From Roridomyces roridus (taxonomy: Eukaryota; Basidiomycota; Agaricomycetes; Agaricales; Mycenaceae): a stretch of DNA of 64,000 nt. Within the stretch, counting starts at the first letter, position 1. Each line of letters opens with the position of its first letter. Where the stretch lies: contig JARKIF010000016.1 of assembly GCA_029378245.1 (NCBI GenBank), positions 682,001 to 746,000 on the forward strand. The letters run 5' to 3'. This document shows positions 44,401-55,976 of the stretch, one piece after another. Under the pieces are notes generated by a model. That model had not been told where the DNA came from, searched no databases, and saw nothing but the letters and a program-made list of their open reading frames with translations. The position numbers were made by a program, and so were the translations under genes.

Positions 44401-45910
44401 AAAAGAATTTCGAGGAGCGCCCCACTGCGACCGAAATCGTACAGAGGCTCGCTGGACCTTCGATCCAGGCTGTCACCACACACTCTGAAACGGACTGGGA
44501 CGAGAAATTCAGTTCAAAATTTCGCCGTTCATTGCAAGTTGATTCTCTTGTGCCATCAACAACTCGAATGAAAAGCATATTATTTGGCGATGGTATGTTC
44601 TCTCCCTTCGACGCAGCATGATTCTCAAAATTCACAGCAGAACATGGCGAGTTCATAATCTGAATGTTCCTTAGAAAATTCTGACGGAACTAAATTCATT
44701 CAGCTTCTGCAGCACCGTCGTTGAACTCGTCCGAATCCGGACGTTGGACACGGGAGTTTCCTTTCTCTGATCTTTCACAATATCTGACCATCACACAGCG
44801 TTCATCCCTCCTCTCGGGACACCCGTGCCATCCCCAATTCCGGGTGCACAATGGCCCGCCTGGTCCCAAACGCCAGTGCCTGCTCATGGGTTCCCGGTGT
44901 TCCCGGGAACACCACAACTCCCGGGCACGCCACCTGGTTGGTTTGCACGCCCGACTACGCCTTGGGGCACGGCGGCGTTTGCGTTCCCGGGAATGCGGCA
45001 CCGTACCAGCCCGCCATGGGCTCCGCTGCCCATGATAGACGTAACCCCGCTGCCAGCTGACTCAGGTCCACCGCCCCAGACAGATTGGATCCCTCCGTGG
45101 GCAGAGGCGGAGATGGAGATGCCTCAGGAGGCGCCTCCGCTGATCAAAACCCAGCTTCGTAATTCGAGATTTGGGGTCGATCGTGTTGGCCGGTTCGCTG
45201 AAGGTCCCCATTGTGGGTTCAATTTTTACTCGAGGTTGCTCAAAGAGTCTGACCACTGGATATTAGACGGGCCTGTCCTCGAGCCCATTCACATTCATTC
45301 CGTACACGCCCACGTGCAGATTAATCCACTCATCCAACAACAATCTGAACAACACGACAAATTGTACCTCGAATGGAATATGCTTTTCCCCTCAGCACAA
45401 TGCCAGAGCTCGGACGGCGTCCCGCTCACTGTACGGTGGTCCCAAAGTCACGGTGACGAACCAGCGACGTTCCCCCGCTTGACGCAACTGCGCCTGGTCT
45501 CGGACATGTTCCCTTGGACTATCCATGTCATCGCCAGCAACCCCGATCTGGGTGTAACGTGCGGCGAGATGGTGGCCCGCATCGACGACGAGCTCCATCG
45601 GTCCACTCTTCAGCAAGACTACGAGGCACTTCCACCAGCCCGCAAACGCGCTGTCCAAGCAGCGTACAAGAAAAATCGCTCTCGCGAGGACGGTGTTCCC
45701 GGTAGGCAGCTCACTCCCGCCATGTTGCGGCTGGACTGGCTGGGCGGCGACACATTTTTCGGCGGGTTGCGCGAGAATAAAACGCTTGTACGGTACGTGT
45801 GCCGGGATTTGCTGCCATGTACCTTCGAGTTGGTTCGTGTGGGGAAACATCCGGGGAAAGTCGAGCAGCTCGCTTCTACTAACGAGGGAGACGATGAGGA
45901 AGGGGAGTGA
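41433..45910 (+). CDS. Protein kinase with novel N-terminal region and C-terminal DUF6699 domain
   Basis: ATG at 41433 (MEEATQTALPSDVSVSAFKY). Residues 1 to about 450 are a helical region I cannot name. Introns at about 42027-42069, 42803-42889, 42905-42957 and 43081-43129 connect it without a stop to a kinase of the tyrosine-kinase-like type common in mushrooms. That kinase has AAGGFGDVWKG (glycine loop), VSVKVM (lysine), IVHGDLKAINILV (catalytic loop), IVDFGLSGL (DFG) and GGTARYQAPELL (APE), so it should be active. After EIVQRLAG and a linker, a proline-rich segment (FIPPLGTPVPSPIPGAQWPA) leads to a DUF6699 domain: LRLVSDMFPWTIHVIASNPD, YEALPPARKRAVQAAYKK and LRLDWLGGDTFFGGLREN. The DUF6699 frame has no ATG between an upstream stop near 44778 and the domain, so I join it to the kinase. 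The joining introns near 44592-44702 and 44741-44789 are the weak part. Confidence 0.7.
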
Positions 45911-46280
45911 TAGGGCACACGGCATGCTTGCAGTAATGTAACGGTATTCTAAATCAGAAGCTATTCGGTGTCTTGAGTCTGAAACTGCGGTTGACTTCGT
46001 TTGTGAGTATCCGGACGTTTGGTCAAGCCGATGCATATATCCCGGAAAATATGACACTGTCGTTCACATTCAAGAGGGACAGAGACCATGGATAAGTACT
46101 TAGATCTTCGAGGGGCGGACTGCCATCAATCAATCAATCAATCAAGCGGCAACTAACCGACCGCTTACGTAGACGGTTCGGACCGCTTGGGGAGCACTCC
46201 GTAACGGTAAACGACTCAATGGACATGCATGTCCGAGTCCGACTCGGATATCCGCCGCTGAATCCCACTCTCTGTCTACT
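45911..46280. other. Intergenic, 370 bp
   Basis: Upstream region of the hydrolase gene. Contains an (ATCA)n microsatellite near 46126-46143. Confidence 0.5.
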
Positions 46281-47455
46281 ATGACCACCTTCACCAAACA
46301 GCTCCTCCAAATCCCTAGCGTTGACAAGGATGTTCTTCTTGAAGCATGGGTCTTTGAGCCTTTGGGAACGGGGCCCTTCCCGTTGGTCGTGGCAGGTCAT
46401 GGGCAAGTGCTGCTGTCCGATTCGCCTCGACTCAAAATCTGATTCGCAGCGCCAGAATGACCGTCATCAAGGACGCCGGCCTCCACGCTTTCGGAGAACG
46501 TTGGGCTACTGAGGGAAATTACGCCTCTATCATCTTCGACTACCGATACTTCGGCGGCTCGGGCGGTACACCCCGCAACTTGGTCTCGCTCCCGAAGCAG
46601 CGAGAGGATTACGAAGCCGTCCTTCGCTGGGCACGACTCCAACCCGAACGATTCATGAATACGCGCATCGTTCTGATGGGGAGCGCCCTGAGCGGTCTCA
46701 CCGTCTCCCAGCTGGCTCAAGATGATCCTGGGTTGGCCGGTGTTATGGCTCATTCGCCCATGTTAGACGGTGAGCGGCACGATTCTATGCTTGCTCTGAC
46801 TTTTGCTTATTCATTATCTCTAGGATACGGTACGGCCATGTCCCTTGGCTTCAATCCGCGCCTTATTTTCTGGGGCTGCGTCGACCGCCTGAGGGGACTT
46901 TTGGGCTTGGAGCCGCTCTTCATCAAGGCGATCGGTCATCCCTCGGAATTTGCCTTCTTGAACACTCCGAGTTCATATCCAGGTCTGTGATCTTCCAACT
47001 CATCGGCGGGCACTAACCGCTATCAGGTTTTGTGGCTATGTTCTCTCAGGGAGATACTCCGTTCTCCTCAGCTCCTAATCTAATCAACGCGGGGGTTCTT
47101 TTCGAGATTATGAATGCGCGACCGGGAAGAAAGCTTTCTGATGCACGGTGCCCCGTTCTGGTGGTCGCTACCAAGGATGACGATATCATACCCGCGGCTA
47201 TCGCTGCTCAAATCGCAAAGTCGGCGCCAGAGAGTGGGCTCGTTTCCCTTCTAATCGGACATCTTCGTTGAAACGCCGTTCCGCAGAAGTCACCTTGGTT
47301 GAAGTATCAGGCGGTCACTTTGATATCATGGAGGGGGGCCAGGTGGGATTAACTTGTTATTGTTTCACCCTTCTCTGAACTCAATTATTTCTCCCCGTCA
47401 GAGTTTCTCAGCCAATATCAAAGCCCAGCTTGATTTTCTGCAACGTGTTCGTTGA
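46281..47455 (+). CDS. Alpha/beta hydrolase (polyketide-transferase/dienelactone-hydrolase-like)
   Basis: Starts MTTFTKQLLQIPSVDKDVLL. The fold shows PFPLVVAGHG, then ASIIFDYRYFGGSGGTPRN, and the nucleophile elbow VLMGSALSGL, where the serine before the last glycine aligns with the nucleophile of related enzymes. A candidate acid is in VLVVATKDDDIIP and the catalytic histidine in VSGGHFDIMEGG. Intron 1 (about 46402-46456) begins GCAAGT, a GC-AG intron conserved in the pseudogene copy at 60.7 kb. A later intron must join at an A|GTGGGC donor near 47230. The end is near 47455 (FLQRVR). Related enzymes cleave or transfer acyl groups in fungal polyketide pathways. First gene of the cluster to 53.5 kb. 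Confidence 0.85.
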
Positions 47456-47785
47456 TATCGACATTATGTTACTGTCCATGAGGCGCGCGTTTCTGATGCA
47501 AAACGCCGTGTTTTACCAGCGAAATTGACATTGACGTTGTGTGTCCAAGGATCAATCTGCTCTCTACGCGAGCGCGGCCAAGTAGGCTACGGTGAGACTG
47601 CCCAAGCCCACGGCATATTCTTCCGGACCCCACGCGCCAAGCTTCACGCCGTAGCTCTGGGGTAATCGTGTCTCATTTATTCCCCGCAGAAAGATCAGCC
47701 TGTAAGAAACCACTTCATTGTATTTAGCCGACCCCCGACCGTGTAATCGTTTCCTCTCCCTCCGTCTATCGCTTTCCTCCAACCT
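47456..47785. other. Intergenic, 330 bp, with AAAACGCCG motif
   Basis: The 13-mer GCAAAACGCCGTG at 47498-47510 recurs exactly at 49684-49696 upstream of the next SDR gene. No gene present. Confidence 0.5.
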
Positions 47786-49070
47786 ATGTCATCCAAAGGA
47801 ATCGCCCTCGTAACTGGCGCAGGTACGTTTGCATTCATCTCCGAGTTATCAACACTCATTCTTCCGCGTACCAGTTCAGGGCATCGGGAGAGCCATTGCT
47901 TTACAGCTAGCAGAGGATGGTTTCGACGTCGCCGTGAATGGGCTTTCTAATGCGGATCAACGGCTGGATGCGTTGGCCGAAGAAATACGCCACAAAGGCC
48001 GGGCGAGCTCTATTCACATGGCAGACGTATCGCAGGATGAGGAGGTCAAGAACATGATCGAGATGGTGGTGCAAACACATGGAGGGCTCGATGTCATGGT
48101 CGCCAATGCCGGAACGGGACTCAACAGGCCTCTGGGATCCAGCTTCATCGAATGTGATTTTCAACATCTTTACGATTGCGATTAGAAGGCTGACTGTGTT
48201 GAATCAAGTTACCGTTGATGACTGGGATAGACTCATGGATGTCAATGGACGAGGGACGTTCCTGTGTTACAAATACGCTGGCATTCAGATGATTAAGCAA
48301 GGGCGGGGTGGTCGAATCATTGGGGCCACGTCCATTCTGGGGAAACAGAGTAAGCTCATCCAGGCTAGCTCGTGAGCGCGAACTGACGCCTTAGTAGTCC
48401 TTCGGCCTCAAGTATCCATCTATGGAGCCTCGAAATTTGCGATCAGAGCTCTCACACAGGCCGCTGGTATTTTGTCCTTCGTCTTCCAGCAAATCGTCTG
48501 ATCGACCCCGGTAGCTCTGGAATTTGGTCAGTATGGGATTACAGTGAACGCCTATGCCCCAGGTGCGCATCAACCGCGTTTGAAGATTCGAATTTGACCC
48601 AAACATTAGGAGCGATCGACACGAAAATGCGTATGTGATGAGCTCTCACACTTTAGTACTTTACTCAGTATATACAGTTGGCGGGACCGACCCTGCCACG
48701 GCCGAAGTGGTTCACAAGTTTGTGAGCATTCGATCACCTCATGTTCGATCTATTACTGAGCTCTGCGTGGCTAGTTCAGGGATTTATCACCACTCAAGAC
48801 CATAGGGTTATATATTCTATCAAAGAAATTCGAAGCGGCACTGACGATTTAGTTGCAGAGTTCCAGAGGATGTTGCGCATGTGGTGTCTTTTCTCGCTTC
48901 AAAGGAATCGAATTTTATTACCGGTGAGCTCAAAGATGGATCTCGCGAGCTTCCAGCTGATGATGTGTTCGACTCGTATAGGACAATCGGCGAGTTTTTT
49001 CAAGTTGAACAGTACCCATGTTGAATTATTCGCCCAGATTTCGGTCAATGGCGGTATATTCTTTGATTGA
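47786..49070 (+). CDS. SDR oxidoreductase A (ketoreductase-like)
   Basis: Starts MSSKGIALVTGAG; after intron 1 comes QGIGRAIALQLAEDGFDVAV, completing the TGxxxGIG cofactor loop. Further blocks are MADVSQDEEVKNMIEMVVQT, GGLDVMVANAGTGLNRPLG (NAG motif), GTFLCYKYAGIQMIKQGRGG, SILGKQ and VSIYGASKFAIRALTQAA, with the YxxxK pair. Later come ALEFGQYGITVNAYAPGAID and the end ISVNGGIFFD. This is the classical SDR layout of 3-oxoacyl reductases and acetoin-type dehydrogenases, about 260 residues. Eight or nine introns are required; the last join near 48924-49037 is not resolved in phase. Paralogue of the next gene. Confidence 0.8.
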
Positions 49071-49963
49071 TACGCTGGGGGGCGCAGTTTGTAACGCAGT
49101 GGTCGAAGAACATGTATGTATTTGCGGTGTTGAATTGTTTACAATGTGTGCAACTGAACCGTGGGAACTTGGCTGTGCTAAATCAATCACTTTCTGATCA
49201 AGTCATCCTCTTTGATTCGTACCACCATGATCTCTGCCTTTCTTGTCCCAGAGTCTACGATACCCTCATGGTTCCTTCTTATCTCGCTCTCCTACACCTG
49301 GCCGCTCGCCGAACAGACCGCTTTTTTGGCACCAGTGGGACGGCGGCCTCCGATTGGGTTCCTGGAGGTTGGCTGCAAAACGCCACTTGTCGCTAATGCA
49401 AAGCTCTGGGCACCATGCATCTCCCACGTTTGACTTCGAAAGACTCCACGACGGGCAACTACTCCCTCCTTCTGTACACGTGTCGTAAAGACCTGATGCA
49501 AGTTGAAGAAACGCCGTCGTGCCTTTCAACATCCGTCATCTGAAATGCAGGTGCTTGCCAGAATACTCCCGGTACACGGCCAAAGCTTTCCCGAAGCTTC
49601 CCAGCCATCCACTACGACGAGGGTCGCAGTCATTAAGACCCTGAGATCCGTGGACCCACTTGCACGACCGCGAAGATTGCAGAGCAAAACGCCGTGCAGC
49701 TCCCGTGTCATCTATATCCATGAGGGTAGGCCACTTTAGTGCGCATTTCTGGAACGTCTGATCGAGTTGGATGTGGACTGTGTCCAAGTAACATTCCCTT
49801 TCAGACGGAACGGCGTATGTTTCACGCCAATGTGTTCCGTGTGTTGTCTGCCCGTAGTCTCGGGACCAGACTATATACAACTGACGAACAAGTAGTTGTA
49901 TATAGTCTGCCCGGTGTATTTAGCCGATTCAATTCGTCGCTCCCAGCCAGTTTTTCGCTGACA
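49071..49963. other. Intergenic, 0.9 kb, with motif and hairpin
   Basis: No gene. Contains GCAAAACGCCGTG at 49684-49696 and a perfect 16-bp hairpin at 49867-49909, described separately. Several open frames here lack introns, motifs or homologues. Confidence 0.5.
49867..49909. repeat. Perfect hairpin, copy 1
   Basis: CAGACTATATACAACT (49867-49882), an 11-nt loop, then its exact reverse complement (49894-49909). The same hairpin with near-identical flanks and loop occurs at 60375-60423 in reverse orientation. Its stem is AT-rich and lies 55 bp before the SDR B start codon. Confidence 0.9.
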
Positions 49964-51284
49964 CATGATTTCCAAAGGAATTGCCCTCGTAACCGGTGCA
50001 GGCAAGGCTATCCTCATTCTTTCTCAATAATCCGCTCATTCTGCCCACTAGCCCAGGGAATCGGCCGAGCTATAGCGCTACAACTAACCCAAGACGGGTT
50101 CGACGTCGCTGTGAACGATCTTCCTACGTCTTCTGGACCGCTCGAGGCGTTGGTCGACGAAATTCGAAAGAAAGGCCGCACAAGCTCTAGTCATTTTGCC
50201 GATGTGTCCCAGGATGAAGAGGTCAAGAACATGATCGAGATGGTAGTTCAAACGCACGGAGGCCTCGATGTCGTTTGTGCATTTCATTTCCGAGCTTATG
50301 CGTGGGTGAATTGAAGCACAGATGGTCGCAAATGCTGGCATTGGGTTGAACAGACCTTTGGGAACGAGCTTCGTCGAATGTGAGCTTGAAAAATTTCGGC
50401 ATTGAACTTCTGACCGCATATGATCAAAGTCACGGTCGAGGACTGGGATAAACTCATGGACGTTAATGCCCGAGGGACATTCCTGTGCTACAAATACGCA
50501 GGTATCCAGATGATTAAACAAGGGCGTGGTGGGCGCATCATTGGAGCCTCGTCCGTTCTGGGGAAGCAAAGTAGGTACATTCACCAACGATCGTACACGA
50601 CGCGGACTCCTTCCCCAGTTATTCGCCCCCAGGTATCCCTCTATGGAGCCTCCAAGTTTGCAGTCCGAGCTCTCACCCAGGCCGCCGGTATTCCGGTCTT
50701 ATCCTGCAAGGATCCATCTAACTTTCGGACATGTGTAGCGCTAGAGTTTGGACAATATGGTATCACGGTAAACGCCTACGCTCCAGGTGCGCATCTGTCC
50801 CATTTCGACTTCGGAAGCTGATTGAATAAAATAGGAGCGATTGATACCCCGATGCGTGTGTACCATTCAAGCCAAGCACCGGTCCTCCCCATCTGACCGT
50901 ACTTAGTGGCTGGGTCCGATCCTGCCACTGCCGACGCAATTCGTCAACATGCAAGTAATCACGCTAAGGTTGTCATATTTCATTGAACTGCAAACCCATA
51001 GTTCAAAGAAGCGACCCCAATCAAGACCCTGGGGTGAGTGATTTTGAGTGGGCACACCGCTTTCCAACATTCATCTTTTACACAATTCCGCAGGATGTGG
51101 CACACGTTGTTTCTTTCCTCGCTGCAAAAGAGTCTCATTTCATTACCGGTGCGTTCTCATCGAGTCTTTTGCTCAGAGAGAGGTTCAAGCCGACAAGCCG
51201 TCTGTATTTCCTTCCGCCTTTGTGGCATATTATTGATGTTCATTGTAATAGATTTCGGTGAACGGCGGCGTGTTTTTCGATTAA
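49964..51284 (+). CDS. SDR oxidoreductase B (ketoreductase-like)
   Basis: Paralogue of SDR A; starts MISKGIALVTGA. Intron 1 starts GCAAGG, a GC-AG type, where A has GTACGT. Then AQGIGRAIALQLTQDGFDVA, VSQDEEVKNMIEMVVQTHGG and VANAGIGLNRPLGTS. The second half reads GTFLCYKYAGIQMIKQGRGG, SSVLGKQ, VSLYGASKFAVRALTQAA (YxxxK), LEFGQYGITVNAYAPGAI, AHVVSFLAAKESHFITG and ISVNGGVFFD. About eight introns. No lesion seen. The pair could act at successive steps or on different oxidation states of one substrate, but this is speculation from position only. Confidence 0.83.
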
Positions 51285-51735
51285 TTCGAAGGCGTGTTGT
51301 ATCACAATTTAGTCGTCGGTCGAGAACAAGTGTTTCGTCTTGAACCGTGGGAATGCGAAGCCATCACTTTGTCCCTGCTGACATCATCACTCTTTGCTTC
51401 CTAACGTCACCATCGCTCCTCCTTGTCGTAATCAAGACCCTTCCGGCAGGGCAGACTCCCGGCGCTCCGAAGATCTCTCTGCTTCTCTCTGGTTCCTTGC
51501 GTCTGGCACTTCTGATTGAATTGCGGATTGATAGGGATTGATACCACAGGTCATCTGGGCAACATTCATCGCCCGCGTCTGATTTTTTCGACCTGCCGTA
51601 GCTCTTCTGTTTTACAAACCCTGTGATTCGCGAAAAGATTGGACCCACGATAGTGCAGCTCAAAACGCCGCCGCAGGATGGCTGCCATCTTATTAGCTCG
51701 GTCGTGCAAGAACTTTGCAAGCGTCTGCCCCGGAC
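51285..51735. other. Intergenic, 450 bp
   Basis: Promoter region of the acyltransferase. CAAAACGCCG at 51661-51670, 66 bp before the ATG, matches the core of the motif upstream of both SDR genes. Confidence 0.5.
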
Positions 51736-53483
51736 ATGTCAGCTGAGCAACTCCTCTCCAAATTCGACTACGACAAGTTCCTCTGGAAGCCATCCAACGA
51801 TGAACCCAGTCTCTTTCAGCGCCCTCTCGCTGGTGTCGAACTGGTCCAAGATCTCTGGAACCGGTTCGAGAAGGGCGGGCAGACGTTATTCGTCGCTCTC
51901 AACCTCGTCCTCGTCACTCCCACCTCGGAGGCACTCCTTCGCGAGGCGGCGCGTCGGGCTTGGATTGCGCTACGGCACCAGATCCCTATCGTTGCTACCT
52001 CCATCGACATCGACGAGAACGAGAACCCTATACTCAAGTATCGCGTTCCCAACACGCATCAAGTCGATGAGTGGGCGGCACGAACGCTCGTTGTACACAC
52101 TCAGACCGCCGTCGATCTTTACCAAGTACACGCAGAGCTGGGCGATCAAAAGATCCCGAGCGCCGACGGTGATCAAACCTGGATGCACCTCATCCTTCCC
52201 TCTTCCCCTGCCGAGATAGACCAGATCGGCTTCATATTCCACACTCATCATTCGATCACCGACGGGCATGGATCACAGATCCTGGTCAACGCATACCTCA
52301 CCGAATTTGGCCAGCAACTGGGCAACACTGGCGCTGAGGTTCAATTCCGGTGGGGCGAGGAGGTCGATCGGCTTCCCCCCGATTGCTTTACCATCTTGAA
52401 CCCCGCCGAGCCGCTCCTTATCAAACCTGACTCGACTGAAGAGCCGAGTTTCGGGGATCCCGTCTACGGCACTCTCGGCGCGGAGATGCAGCGTATCGGC
52501 GATTCCATGCAGGTTAGACCTTATTCGAATACACATACATCATTCTGACTTTCAAAAGAACGTGTATGGGTTCAAGCCGCGGGATGGTGACAAGAGCGCC
52601 TGGCCTGCCTACCGCCATATCGACCTCGAGTTTTCCGAAGACGAGTCCAAGCATTTGCTGGCTTACATGAAGGAGCAGCCGCACACGCTGACGGTTTTAG
52701 GTGAATTTCCTGACAAAGTCGTGTCCATCATTTAATTATGCACCATAGCCCACGCTGCGTTGGCCATGGTGGTCATGTCCAACAACCCTCCTTCGTCCGA
52801 GTTCGGCCAATATAAACTTAACAACTTCACCCTACTGGACGTGCGCCACCGGCTCAGAGAGCCGTTCTCCTCTCGGCACGGATTCGCTGGCTACGCGCTC
52901 TCCACGCCCATTTTCCAGGTCCCGGTATCTCTGTTCCTAGGATCCGATGGGATGGCGCTCCCTCTGGACAGGGCTACCCTGTTGAAGGTCATGGAAGATG
53001 TTGGACCGCGTTACAAGGCTCAGAGGGATATGCCTCCCGGGTACTTGGCCTTAGCAGCGGAAGTCTTTTGCCAGGGATTGAAGCAGGGATACGCGGCAAA
53101 CTTGTGAGTCCCGCTCTTTAGCTCATTAACGCATCATGCTCACGCCGATCAGGGTTCCACCCGCCCAATGCTACACTTTTTCGAGCGACGGAAGAGGCGA
53201 GAACAAGTTGGATTCGATGTTCCATGACAAACAGGGACGCCCTATGTTCAAGCTTGCACGGTTCTTTACTTCTATCAGCCGAATTCACCCTGCTCCGTAC
53301 GTGCTCCTCTCTTTAATTTGTCTGTGTGGTGTGATCAACGGCTCTGGCAGCTTCTTCCGTCTTTCTTCGTGGCAAGGCGTGATCGATCTGGGATCGGACT
53401 ACAACGAGAACTTGATCTCTCGCGAGGAGGTCGAGGCTTATCTGGCCAAGTGGAAGGAGTTTATGGGGCTCGTTATCCAGTAG
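51736..53483 (+). CDS. HHxxxDG acyltransferase, copy 1
   Basis: Starts MSAEQLLSKFDYDKFLWKPS. The catalytic motif IGFIFHTHHSITDGHGSQIL (HHxxxDG) near residue 175 is that of the condensation/BAHD/alcohol O-acetyltransferase superfamily, in which the second histidine is the base. The second structural motif is probably within NFTLLDVRHRLREPFSSRHG. Other blocks are QCYTFSSDGRGENKLDSMF, SSWQGVIDLGSDYNENL and the end FMGLVIQ. Five exons; introns near 52512, 52701, 53105 and 53299, all canonical. About 515 residues, as expected. No signal peptide, so cytosolic. As the last gene of the hydrolase-SDR-SDR cluster, it may acylate a pathway hydroxyl or amine. Confidence 0.85.
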
Positions 53484-54385
53484 TCGTCGGTTGTGTATTG
53501 CAGCACTGTATCAATACACTCGTCGCAACGTACACAGAATCGACGGCGATTATTGGATTGGTCAACGACAGTGCCGTTTTCTTCGCTGTCAACTATCGCA
53601 TCCTGGCGCACACAACGACGGCCAAGGGTTACAAGAATGTGGGAGTCACCTTTTTTGGCGGGGGGCAGATCTCCAAGCTCTCGCGCGCTCTCATCCAAGG
53701 TGGTCAGCACTTTTACCTGTGAGCCACAATTTTTTGGATTCTTCACGCTTGTTGAATACCAAACAGGCTTGCACTCTGCTGCAACATTGTTCTTCTCTTT
53801 TTCGTCAAAGCGCCGGGCCTGTCGCCCGTCTACAAAGCCATGCTGAGCATTCCCGCAGTTGCAATTACCAATGCGAGGGCCTGTAAAGTCTTCCGAAAGA
53901 TCAGGTTCGGACTCATTGCAACGGATGGCAGGAATGTCAAGTCCAGACTGCCTACCATCACAACAATTGGTGGCACTAGCAGCGGAAACATGCCAAGGTT
54001 TCGCATTGCACATCGCGATACACTCGGATCCACTTTTCCTCTGGAGGTGCGCGTCCAGCAAGAGGTGGAATCTATGGGGTATGGGGGATGAGAACGGGCT
54101 TGCGGGGGACAACGGGAAATCATCCGACGCAAGCTTCCCTTGTTTCGCTTCTCTTCATGGTCATTCCGGGTATTTTGTGTATGTAAGAATTTTGATTGTT
54201 CAATATGCATGCAAACAGCCGATCGTGATAGGATAGGATAGGATAGGATTGTTGGAAAATAAATCAGACGGATCAACCGCATCAATCACTCGGATCAAGT
54301 GGAACACCTCTGCTCCGTTCCGAAATTGTTCTTTTTCTCTTGACCCGGTATGACTCGGTTCGACTCATTTCGACTCACTTGGAGT
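53484..54385. other. Intergenic, 0.9 kb
   Basis: No gene. A GATAG-type microsatellite lies at about 54225-54250. From 54345 to 54385 there are several GACTC repeats (GACTCGG, GACTCAT, GACTCAC), a pattern that resumes on the far side of the transposon at about 57533-57555. Confidence 0.5.
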
Positions 54386-54393
54386 CACTTTCC

Positions 54394-54602
54394 CACCTAG
54401 TGTACCTACGGAATGCTGACTAATGGACCTCGATGGTCCCATTAGATGTTATTTTGATGGGGCCTTAGAGGTCCCCGGCGGAAGTATGTAATGGCGCGAC
54501 GGCGCAGGTCACTATTTTGGGGCATCCTCCACCTCCGCCAGTCGACCCGGGACCGCCGCCACGGGCGGGAGCAGCGCTTAGGGTCGCACCAGGAGGCCAA
54601 TA
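54394..54602 (+). repeat. Left terminal inverted repeat
   Basis: About 209 bp, imperfect, pairing with 57296-57510. Contains the CATCCTCCACCTCCGCCAG segment, whose partner is inverted on the right. Confidence 0.85.
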
Positions 54603-55391
54603 TGTGTGGTGTACTCGTGCTATCAAGCAGCTGTGTCCGGCGCGGTGGGAGAGAGGGATAGACAAGCGAGAGGGCGGCTTTTGAGGGCGGAGTACCGGGA
54701 CCTCCGACTTCTAGCAGGGGACGGCCCGCAGGTTGGAATTGGGCTCAACATGCACGCCGTGCAGCGTACTTGCTGGGGGTAGGTCGGGCTCTGTATAGCA
54801 GGGGGAGGGAGGGCGGCGGGAAGGCAGTTTCGATGTACGGGCCTGGTATGGCGGACCTCCGCAGCCTCCGCTCACGGGTGGCGTTGGATTGTAATTGTAG
54901 GCTGGAATTGGGGTTAAATAGACACCTGGACACGTACTCGTGAGGCCTGCTTCATTCCCTGCAGCGGTGAAAGCGGGACAGTGCGGGAGGGTGGTTAGAA
55001 CAAGATATTGCACCGCACGAGCATTAGATGGGCCTGAATATTGTAACAGTTCAAGCCTTATGTTATTGGGCACTAGCCGTTCAATAGTTTCTGAATGGAT
55101 AAACTAGTGTTTGAATCTGAGCCATGCAAAATGGATGGTCCTTGAGTGCCGGCCCACACTAACACTTGGCTTCTCTTGGCAGGTGAGTGCAAATGCAATT
55201 GGAGATGTTGAACGCCGAGGATAGCCGTCGGTTATGGATATCAGCCTGCACACCTCCGCCGCCATCACAACCTCCGCTTGACCTGAGACCTCCGCCAGGT
55301 AATTTATTGTAGCCCCGCCCATGATTGTGAAGGAGAATAGAGTGTAGAGCCTACCTCTACGGATGTTTTGGGTTAGTTTCGTGCGATTGGG

Positions 55392-55976
55392 TTGAGACAG
55401 AAGGACGAAGATAAAGCGAGCGCAGGTGGCGGAGGTGGCGGAGAGCTGGTTGATTCAGCCAGCAGAATTTCCTTGGCTGTCTCCAAGCCGTCTCCGTGGT
55501 TTAGGCCATACGCAGATTCATCAATCGTATGCCCCCGCTGTCTATTTCATATTGCGACGCCATGCAACTGCTCGACGGGCCTGTATTCCCGAAACATCCA
55601 ATCTCGCGGATTTCAACATCTGAATCAAACGAGTAGCTGGCAACTTCCGTGGGGATCTGCTTATGAACATATTGAAGATCTTACATTTCGAAGGTGGAAA
55701 CATAATTATGTAGATCCTGGTGTTTTCAGACATTCCGGAGGTTTGTATAAACTCAATATGGAGATCTGTGGGAGCACATATCTCTTTCAAAAGGCATCTT
55801 TGGAGTGGCAAAACAGGGAATTGTATCGGAGATGTGATATAGGAGCAGTCAAAAACATTTCCATCTTGAATGATAAAAGTCCACTCTTGAACACTAATTC
55901 CTACCAAAAACTAGTGTACCGTCCGGTTCAAACCGTGCCTTTCACGGGTCCTGTAGAGATCAACACTTGTAAATGA
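55392..55976 (+). other. Open frame inside the transposon, unknown
   Basis: A 194-codon frame with a glycine run encoded by the repeated GGCGGAGGT motif at its start. The second half is AT-richer and reads protein-like (DLTFRRWKHNYVDPGVFRHS). The opposite strand is also open over 366 bp. No transposase signature (no DDE/D pattern, BED finger or hAT dimerisation block) is visible. Confidence 0.25.

Noticed and set aside
48479..48520. Broken splice acceptor in SDR A
   Set aside because: At first the intron seemed to end in CCGG, but the next GGTAG gives a proper AG and keeps the ALEFGQYG frame.
49071..49963. Open frames between the two SDR genes
   Set aside because: Short, motif-free and on both strands; the region is better explained as promoter plus hairpin.
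46281..53483. Operon-like transcription of the cluster
   Set aside because: Each gene has its own upstream gap of more than 300 bp and the genome is eukaryotic; co-regulation is possible but not polycistronic transcription.
55542..55907. Reverse open frame inside the 3.1-kb transposon as a transposase
   Set aside because: No catalytic triad, zinc finger or dimerisation motif; both strands are open over the same AT-rich segment, which suggests chance.
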